Part shown: positions 6,848 through 11,697 of the stretch, piece by piece
Numbering within the stretch: the first letter of the stretch is position 1
How the letters are laid out: every line of letters starts with the position of its first letter
From: Ruminococcaceae bacterium UBA7030
GTDB taxonomy: Bacteria > Bacillota > Clostridia > Oscillospirales > Acutalibacteraceae
DNA length: 11,697 bases
Assembly: GCA_002494125.1 (NCBI GenBank)
Contig: DLBD01000126.1
Location: 1 to 11,697 of the forward strand
Direction: 5' to 3'
Program-made: the position numbers and the translations under genes
Notes under the pieces: generated by a model
Databases searched by the model: none
What the model was told of the DNA's origin: nothing
The model's input: only the letters and a program-made list of their open reading frames with translations

Positions 6848-7441
6848 TTATGGATTAATAATGATGAAGCCGCCTTTTTTCTTATAACCGCTATGCCACA
6901 GCTCGTAAAAATCGAGCCACTCCCAACTGCTGTAAGTCACAGCCTTTACCATAAGGGAATCCTCAAATTCTTCATAGCCGTTTATTATAAACCAATGCCA
7001 GTCATATTCACGAAAGCGTCTGTCTTTGTGATTAAGATTAAGATACGGCACGACTATTCCGCGATCAAGCTGAGCCTTCAGAATTTCCTTTGCCGTTTCA
7101 TAATCAGTGCTGCCTTCAACTCCCGCAAGTCTTATGGAAGAATTATTGTTTTCAAGGTATTTTCCAAAGCCTTCTGTATAAATATCAAGCCTGTCAATGC
7201 CTGAAAACCTTGGGTGAAGATACGGTTTCATTTTCATCGCAAAGGCGATATAATCCTTTTTGTTAAGGTTATTTATATCAAACGGATAAAGACTTGTGCT
7301 AAAATATAAGTCAAGATAAATACAGCACTCGCAAGCAGTTTCAGCGGCACAACCGCCGAGCTTCATCCAAGCGTCGTAAAACCAGTCCTGATTGCCGCCG
7401 TAGGACGAGCCTATTCTGAAATAAGGAAGTTCAGTTTTCAT
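6848..7441 (-). CDS. Papain/C39-like cysteine protein of unknown function
   Basis: This 197-residue soluble protein has no signal peptide or membrane segment. I do not recognise a named family with certainty. A papain-fold pattern is visible: Q18 in GGNQDW, then C31 in GGCAAETAC, and much later H149 in YDWHWFIINGYE. This resembles the Gln-Cys-His order of C39-type peptidases and related transglutaminase-like folds. The usual third residue (Asp or Asn, normally near a DP motif after the His strand) is not obvious: the corresponding stretch reads VKAVTYSSWEW (165-175). The protein is rich in Trp, Tyr and Cys (C31, C37, C39, C40). Its ATG directly follows the TAA of the PHP gene with no gap, so it is the last gene of the clc operon. 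Peptidase activity is inference only; an amidase or inactive relative is possible. Confidence 0.7.
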   Translation of the reverse strand: MKTELPYFRIGSSYGGNQDWFYDAWMKLGGCAAETACECCIYLDLYFSTSLYPFDINNLNKKDYIAFAMKMKPYLHPRFSGIDRLDIYTEGFGKYLENNNSSIRLAGVEGSTDYETAKEILKAQLDRGIVVPYLNLNHKDRRFREYDWHWFIINGYEEFEDSLMVKAVTYSSWEWLDFYELWHSGYKKKGGFIIINP

Positions 7442-8434
7442 TTAATCCACCCAGATAGGATTAGTCATCGCCCTTATAAATTCAGGCACCTCGCCGCTGT
7501 CGCTGTTAAGAAACTGACTTTCAACAAGCTTATAAACCTTCTTTATCGGGGACATAAGCTTATATGTAACCTCAGCTCTGACAAAGCCCTTTTCCTGTGC
7601 GTCAACACTGCACATAAAGGTCTTCGTCGGCTTTTTTGCGGTATAGGTATAAATGATCTTGTCGTTATTGTAAACGGTTATTGTATTGCCGGCTTTCAGG
7701 TCGGTAACTGTTACTTCAAATTTTTGCGCCGATTCAAGCTTTACGGTATCTCCGATTTCTGCAGTACCGCATTTGAGATAAATCATTGTTGAATCGGGCG
7801 AATTTGTTATAACGCTTCTTCCCTCTCTCATAGCCTTAAGGATTGCTTCTTCGCTTTTATCTTCAGCGTGAACAACCGTTGTCGGCATTGCAAGAATTTT
7901 CAGCTTAAAATAATCCCTGTGGAAATCCGAACCGCCGACGGCGGCAATTTTTTTGCCCTCAAGCAGCTGCGAAACCCACCAGTCGCGGCATTTCATATTG
8001 TCGCTGTGCTGAACAGTATTCCATACCTCGACGCAGTCGAAGCCGAACTTATCAAGCTCGTTTAGAAAAGGGCAGTTAGTGTCAAACGGATGATTGACGG
8101 AAATTGTTGCACCCGCCTCTCTTGACGCTGTGAGAATTTTAAGATAATCTTCCTCGCTGTCAAGTGCATACGGAGGCTCAAACGGAACCTTTTCGCCCCA
8201 GACATTTACATGTCCGAGCTCGCCTGTAACCTCCTGCCCCTGAATTACGAGCATATCTCCGTCAAAATAACTTTTCTCAACGGAATTGAAATTATGATCG
8301 GTAATAATCATAAAATCAAGTCCCTTTTTCTTGCAGTATTCAACAAGCTGACCTTTAGTAAGACTGCCGTCGCTGTTAATTGTATGCATATGGGTGTCGC
8401 CCTTATACCACTGTCTGTCAACTATCCTTTCCAT
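7442..8434 (-). CDS. PHP-domain metal-dependent phosphoesterase, CehA/McbA-like
   Basis: This 330-residue cytoplasmic protein has a PHP domain over residues 9-210 and a beta-rich C-terminal part (about 225-305). The metal-binding motifs are complete: GDTHMHTINSDGS with H15, H17 and D22; ITDHN with D46-H47; E68 in QGQE; H115 in VNHPF; and D170 and H172 in GGSDFHR. The C-terminus ends in TNPIWVD, as is usual in CehA-type proteins. PHP enzymes hydrolyse phosphoester and related bonds using two or three metal ions; the family name comes from carbaryl hydrolase, but most members have unknown natural substrates. The start at 8434 has GGGGGA a few bases upstream. The stop abuts the next start codon, and the gap to the preceding hydrolase gene is 9 bases, so this gene is inside an operon. 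Confidence 0.85.
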   Translation of the reverse strand: MERIVDRQWYKGDTHMHTINSDGSLTKGQLVEYCKKKGLDFMIITDHNFNSVEKSYFDGDMLVIQGQEVTGELGHVNVWGEKVPFEPPYALDSEEDYLKILTASREAGATISVNHPFDTNCPFLNELDKFGFDCVEVWNTVQHSDNMKCRDWWVSQLLEGKKIAAVGGSDFHRDYFKLKILAMPTTVVHAEDKSEEAILKAMREGRSVITNSPDSTMIYLKCGTAEIGDTVKLESAQKFEVTVTDLKAGNTITVYNNDKIIYTYTAKKPTKTFMCSVDAQEKGFVRAEVTYKLMSPIKKVYKLVESQFLNSDSGEVPEFIRAMTNPIWVD

Positions 8435-8443
8435 ATTATCCCC

Positions 8444-9787
8444 CTATTTTATAATTACGGTTGAAATACTCATCGGTAAAATCGGTATTTTCTTTTCGCC
8501 GAAAAGTATTCTTTCATCAAGAGCTTTTTCCTGAGTTGTGGTTACGAGCCTTGCGCTTTGAAAGCTGATGTCAGGCTCCAGCACTCTCCTTGCTTTGCTG
8601 TTATTCACAGCTATAATTGCAGTGCTTTTGTCCGCAAGTCTGAAAGCAAAAAGCGAAAGTCCCCGCTGCGTGCTGTAATTAATATCAATACTTGTACTAC
8701 CTACAGGAATAAACTTTGAATAATGTGCAAGTGCATAATATCTTTTTTCAATATGATATTCGCTGAAATCATCGCTTGCGCACATAAGTCCGTCTGAGTA
8801 AGAGTTTTCAAACGACTCGCCCATCTGGTTAATGAGCACCCAAGCCGTCCAGCTTTCAGCGCCCGAATATATAAGATCTTCGCCTATAATCCTGCCGGCT
8901 ATCAGCGCTCCTTCAATGTCGTTTGCAACATGCCTGCAGGGAAGCTCACACCACTCGCTCATATCAAGGCGAAGGTCTTTAATATTTCTCTTTGCCCATT
9001 TGCCGAATTGCTTCTTCCTTTCGGCGTCATTGTCACTGTGGTATGAATGATATGCGAAAACGTCAAGGTATTTCATAATAAGAGGTTCTGCGGAAAGAAG
9101 AGCATAATACTCCTTGGTAAACTCTTCTATGCAACCTGATTCGGGTCCGTAAAGGCGAAGCGTAGATTTCCTTTTATCAAGCTCCGTCGCAACGGCTAAC
9201 AGGCAATCGCGGACCTCCTCCGGCTCGTAGTGGCACCCCTCCTGCCATACGTACTCGCCACCCCATTTCCATTGCGGCTCGTTTATCGGGCTTATGTATT
9301 TTACGGGATATCCCTCTTTTACAAAATGCTCTGCTATGTCAACAATATACTTTGCAAATTTTTCATAACAGTCTCGCCTGAGATTTGAAAAATGGGGTGT
9401 GAAGCCACCGCTTGCCTGACGGGTTACGAGGTGGGAGTAATGGGGTGAATTGACAAAAAATATAAGCGTGTCTATATTGCCGAGATCAAGGCATTTTTTC
9501 ATCATTTTTATCGCATACTTATCCCTTGAAAAGTCATAGCTTCCGTCTTCATTCATAAAGCTTTCAACAACTCTCCACGGGTTATCAACTCTGACATTTC
9601 CCTCTTCAAACCCACCGCCTACATTGTAGCGGTAGATATTTAGTTTAAGCCCGGAATTCCCGTAAAAAAGCTCTGCAATTTCATTGGCAGTTTTATCATC
9701 CTTAACATTCGGACTCCACCAACAAGCCGAACCGCCAAAGCCCTTTATCTCTTTAATTTTCTTTGCACCGGTTAGATTTATTTTCAT
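8444..9787 (-). CDS. Glycoside hydrolase family 30-like enzyme (cytoplasmic)
   Basis: This 447-residue protein has the GH30 (clan A, TIM barrel plus beta side-domain) pattern: KGFGGSACWWSP near the N-terminus, RYNVGGG (53-59), the acid/base in SPINEPQWKW (E170), QEGC at 182-185, and the nucleophile in DMSEW (E278). The C-terminal 80 residues form the small beta domain common to the family. GH30 enzymes retain configuration and cleave beta-linked glycans or glycosides; the NEPQW...QEG arrangement resembles endo-beta-1,6-galactanase-like members, but I cannot fix the subfamily or substrate. There is no signal peptide, so it probably works on imported oligosaccharides or an internal glycoside. 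I chose the ATG at 9787 because GGTGA lies just upstream; the GTG at 9796 overlaps the clc stop and lacks a ribosome site. It lies 5 bases after the clc stop. Confidence 0.87.
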   Translation of the reverse strand: MKINLTGAKKIKEIKGFGGSACWWSPNVKDDKTANEIAELFYGNSGLKLNIYRYNVGGGFEEGNVRVDNPWRVVESFMNEDGSYDFSRDKYAIKMMKKCLDLGNIDTLIFFVNSPHYSHLVTRQASGGFTPHFSNLRRDCYEKFAKYIVDIAEHFVKEGYPVKYISPINEPQWKWGGEYVWQEGCHYEPEEVRDCLLAVATELDKRKSTLRLYGPESGCIEEFTKEYYALLSAEPLIMKYLDVFAYHSYHSDNDAERKKQFGKWAKRNIKDLRLDMSEWCELPCRHVANDIEGALIAGRIIGEDLIYSGAESWTAWVLINQMGESFENSYSDGLMCASDDFSEYHIEKRYYALAHYSKFIPVGSTSIDINYSTQRGLSLFAFRLADKSTAIIAVNNSKARRVLEPDISFQSARLVTTTQEKALDERILFGEKKIPILPMSISTVIIK

Positions 9788-9792
9788 AATAC

Positions 9793-11355
9793 TCACCCGT
9801 TTATCAGCATTTCAAGCTGTTTATTATCCTGTGAAAATCGGCGCTGGCTGACGAGAATTACAAGCTCGTCCCCTTCTTTTATAACCGTATCGCCCTTAGG
9901 CGTAATTGATATTCCGTCACGCTCAATGCTCACTACAATACAATGCTTTCCCCAGTCAACATCCATAATTCTTTTTCTTGAAATCGGACTGCCGACCGGA
10001 ACGGTGAAGGTTTTGATAACCTTTTCATCCTCTTTCTGAAACGTCGGCTTTGCGTCCTCGTGAACAATTTTTTCCAGCATTGCCTCGTAAAACGGACTTA
10101 CGCCGATAAGATTTGAAAGCGCATAGCTTGTAAGCGTTGTAACTGCAATGGGAAGGAGATTTCTCATATCGCCCGTAAGCTCAAAGCCGAGGATTATGCC
10201 GGTTATCGGCGCTCTTACAATCGAGCCGAAAAAACCTGCCATTCCGATTATAACAAAATCCTCCCATAATACAGGGTCAAGATTGAAGGCATTGACCGAA
10301 GCCGTTGCAAAAACTGCTCCTATGTATGAGCCGAGAACGCACATAGGATAAAGAGTTCCGCCCGGCGCACCGCAGGCAAAGCAAATTGCGCCGAAAAGGA
10401 ACTTTGCAACAAGAAGGGCAATCATAACCTTAAGCTCGGGTCGGTCGCTTATAAGATAATTTACCATACTGTGACCGCCGCAAAGCACCTGAGGAAGCAC
10501 AAGTCCGACAGCACCGCTTATAAGAAACACGCATATAAGCTTTATGAACTGCGGTATTTTTTTAATTCCCTGATACCAGTCCTTCAGCTTAAGCATTATA
10601 ACATTATATAAGCAGCCAAGAAGTCCGAGAACAATTCCGAGAATTATCAGTAGCCAATAATATCTAAGCGGAAAGGTCACCGCGTCATAGTCAAAAATTG
10701 TTTCCTGTGTAAAGAAAAATTTTGAAGTATAGTCGGCAACAACAGCCGCCACAATTCCCATAAGCAGCAGACTTTTATCAAGCGTATGGCTAAGCTCTTC
10801 AAGAACAAACATAGTGCCCGCAATCGGTGCATTAAATGCAGCAGCCATACCGGCACCAGCACCGCAGGAGAGCATTCTCCTTTCGGTAGTTTTATCAGCT
10901 TTGGTGACTTTTGCAACACCCTTGGCAGCCATTGCGCCAAGCTGAACGCTTGGTCCCTCTCTTCCAAGTGAAAGCCCGCCGAAAACGCTGAGCGTTCCGC
11001 TGACAAGCTTTACGGCAATTACCCTCCACCAGCTTGGAGATATGTAGCCCTTAAGCTCGCTTGCAACCTGCGGTATTCCCGAGCCCATTGCTCGTGGTTC
11101 AAACTTACCGGAATAATAAACAATCACGGCAAGCAGTGCAAGCGTCGCAAACCACAGCACCGTATAAAGAGGATTGCCCTTTATCGTTTCAAGCACTTTC
11201 ATAGTGCCCGTCTCAGCAATCTGCAGAAGAAAGCGATACAAAACAGATACAAGTCCCGCGAAAACTCCTACCTCTATTCCTCGTATAAGAAGGAAAAGGC
11301 TTTCCTTCCTGTGATATTCAATTTTTCTGTAAGTCGATTTCTTTTTCTCTTTCAT
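9793..11355 (-). CDS. ClC-type chloride channel/exchanger with C-terminal RCK-C (TrkA-C) domain
   Basis: This 520-residue membrane protein has the ClC fold across about residues 20-425, with family filters in order: GSGIP (91-95), GREGP (131-135, gating Glu E133), a Glu pair at E186-E187, GAPGGTLYP (329-337, in place of the common GxFxP), and Y423 at the inner gate. The Glu at the position used for proton transfer in E. coli ClC (E203) appears to be present, so an H+/Cl- exchanger is more likely than a passive channel. The residues argue against the fluoride-specific branch. Residues about 445-503 form an RCK-C/TrkA-C domain (VPVGSPISRKRI, IKEGDELVILV), which usually binds a small ligand. It is the first gene of the minus-strand operon, with a weak GGGCGG ribosome site. 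A role in pH or anion balance is expected. Confidence 0.93.
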   Translation of the reverse strand: MKEKKKSTYRKIEYHRKESLFLLIRGIEVGVFAGLVSVLYRFLLQIAETGTMKVLETIKGNPLYTVLWFATLALLAVIVYYSGKFEPRAMGSGIPQVASELKGYISPSWWRVIAVKLVSGTLSVFGGLSLGREGPSVQLGAMAAKGVAKVTKADKTTERRMLSCGAGAGMAAAFNAPIAGTMFVLEELSHTLDKSLLLMGIVAAVVADYTSKFFFTQETIFDYDAVTFPLRYYWLLIILGIVLGLLGCLYNVIMLKLKDWYQGIKKIPQFIKLICVFLISGAVGLVLPQVLCGGHSMVNYLISDRPELKVMIALLVAKFLFGAICFACGAPGGTLYPMCVLGSYIGAVFATASVNAFNLDPVLWEDFVIIGMAGFFGSIVRAPITGIILGFELTGDMRNLLPIAVTTLTSYALSNLIGVSPFYEAMLEKIVHEDAKPTFQKEDEKVIKTFTVPVGSPISRKRIMDVDWGKHCIVVSIERDGISITPKGDTVIKEGDELVILVSQRRFSQDNKQLEMLING

Positions 11356-11387
11356 TGCCGCCCTGAAATTATAAACAGTTTTTATTC

Positions 11388-11415
11388 ATTATATCACATT
11401 ATCATACTAAGTGAA
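11388..11415 (-). promoter_or_regulatory. Probable promoter for the clc operon
   Basis: On the minus strand TATAAT (11388-11393) is preceded by TG one base upstream, forming an extended -10 element. A weak -35 match TTCACT (11410-11415) lies 16 bases further up. The leader would be about 25 bases. A second TATAAT at 11368-11373 has no good -35 partner. Confidence 0.65.
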
Positions 11416-11552
11416 CACTTTATTTTAATAAAGAGCGTTTTCAGACGAAGAATTTTTTATAAATAATAAATTTGATTTTGCTATGGAAAGATGAGAAAAA
11501 GAGAGAAAACAAGAGAAAGTGCCGATTAAAATAAAATTTATTCATTTTTTTG
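11416..11552. other. AT-rich intergenic stretch between divergent clc and rplM
   Basis: No gene, hairpin terminator or known RNA motif could be recognised. About 11484-11520 is a purine-rich tract on the plus strand with several repeated GAGAAA-like words. The rest is A/T-rich, consistent with an upstream region for the strong rplM promoter. Confidence 0.5.
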
Positions 11553-11581
11553 TTGACTATTGATTTTGACTGTGATATTAT
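11553..11581 (+). promoter_or_regulatory. Sigma-A promoter for rplM
   Basis: TTGACT (11553-11558) and TATTAT (11576-11581) are separated by exactly 17 bases, and TG precedes the -10 by one base, so this is a strong promoter. The A/T-rich run upstream may act as an UP element. The leader is about 50 bases; I see only a weak A/T hairpin (around 11611-11625) before GGAGG at 11626-11630, and no clear L13-leader structure. Confidence 0.88.
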
Positions 11582-11638
11582 AGTCGAGCAAAGAAAAAGA
11601 CTATTTTTCATAAAAAATATTTTTTGGAGGAAACGATT

Positions 11639-11697
11639 ATGTCAACATTTATGCCAAAAGCTGACGAAATCGAACGCAAGTGGTATGTAATTGACGC
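11639..11697 (+). CDS. rplM: Ribosomal protein L13, N-terminal fragment
   Basis: Nineteen full codons are present before the window ends. They read MSTFMPKADEIERKWYVID, the characteristic start of bacterial L13 in Clostridia. L13 is an early-assembly protein of the large ribosomal subunit that binds 23S rRNA. GGAGG lies 8 bases before the ATG and a near-consensus promoter lies about 58 bases upstream of the start. In most bacteria rpsI (S9) follows rplM; that region is outside the window. The identification rests on a short but distinctive stretch. Confidence 0.93.
   Translation, partial: MSTFMPKADEIERKWYVID

Noticed and set aside
6818..7204. 128-codon plus-strand reading frame
   Set aside because: It lies opposite the papain-like gene, begins inside the terminator hairpin and shows no recognisable domain; a shadow frame.
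9788..9796. GTG start at 9796 for the GH30-like gene
   Set aside because: It overlaps the clc stop codon and lacks a ribosome site, whereas ATG 9787 has GGTGA just upstream.
11484..11520. Purine-rich GAGAAA-like repeats as a CRISPR or iteron array
   Set aside because: The words are short, unevenly spaced and lack unique spacers; simple composition bias is enough to explain them.

Overview
The window looks like chromosome from a low-to-moderate GC member of the Clostridia (Firmicutes), probably a gut Oscillospiraceae/Ruminococcaceae-type bacterium. The evidence is the strong GGAGG-type ribosome binding sites, sigma-A style promoters, AT-rich gaps, and family content (YhaM, a PASTA kinase-like receptor, an LtrA-type membrane protein, L13). 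The genus assignment is inference. No phage, insertion sequence, CRISPR array, tRNA or rRNA gene was seen. Gene density is high and no gene-free stretch exceeds 300 bases.

Layout. Bases 1-774 (+) hold the 3' end of aspS and an overlapping yfbR-type 5'-deoxynucleotidase gene, closed by a bidirectional terminator. Bases 820-3558 (-) hold a PASTA-domain kinase-like membrane protein, then an MmcQ/YjbR protein, then a membrane-anchored XRE regulator with a zinc ribbon. A clear terminator lies between the kinase-like gene and the other two. Divergently, bases 3782-6805 (+) form a tight operon: yhaM (3'-5' exoribonuclease), prmA (L11 methyltransferase) and an LtrA-family membrane protein. It ends at a second bidirectional terminator. 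Bases 6848-11355 (-) form a four-gene operon, in transcription order: ClC chloride transporter with an RCK-C tail, GH30-family glycoside hydrolase, PHP-domain phosphoesterase, and a papain/C39-like protein of unknown role. The window ends with the promoter and first 19 codons of rplM (ribosomal protein L13) on the + strand.

How the genes work together. aspS/yfbR, yhaM/prmA and rplM are housekeeping genes for translation, nucleotide and RNA metabolism. The 6848-11355 operon is accessory. Its hydrolase, phosphoesterase and cysteine-protein genes are spaced by 0-9 bases, so they are probably made together, but the sequence does not reveal a shared pathway. The most notable item is the PASTA receptor: its cytoplasmic domain has a protein-kinase fold pattern but has lost the ATP-binding Lys, the glycine loop, the HRD Asp and the DFG Asp. 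It therefore reads as a pseudokinase with an extra N-terminal zinc ribbon.
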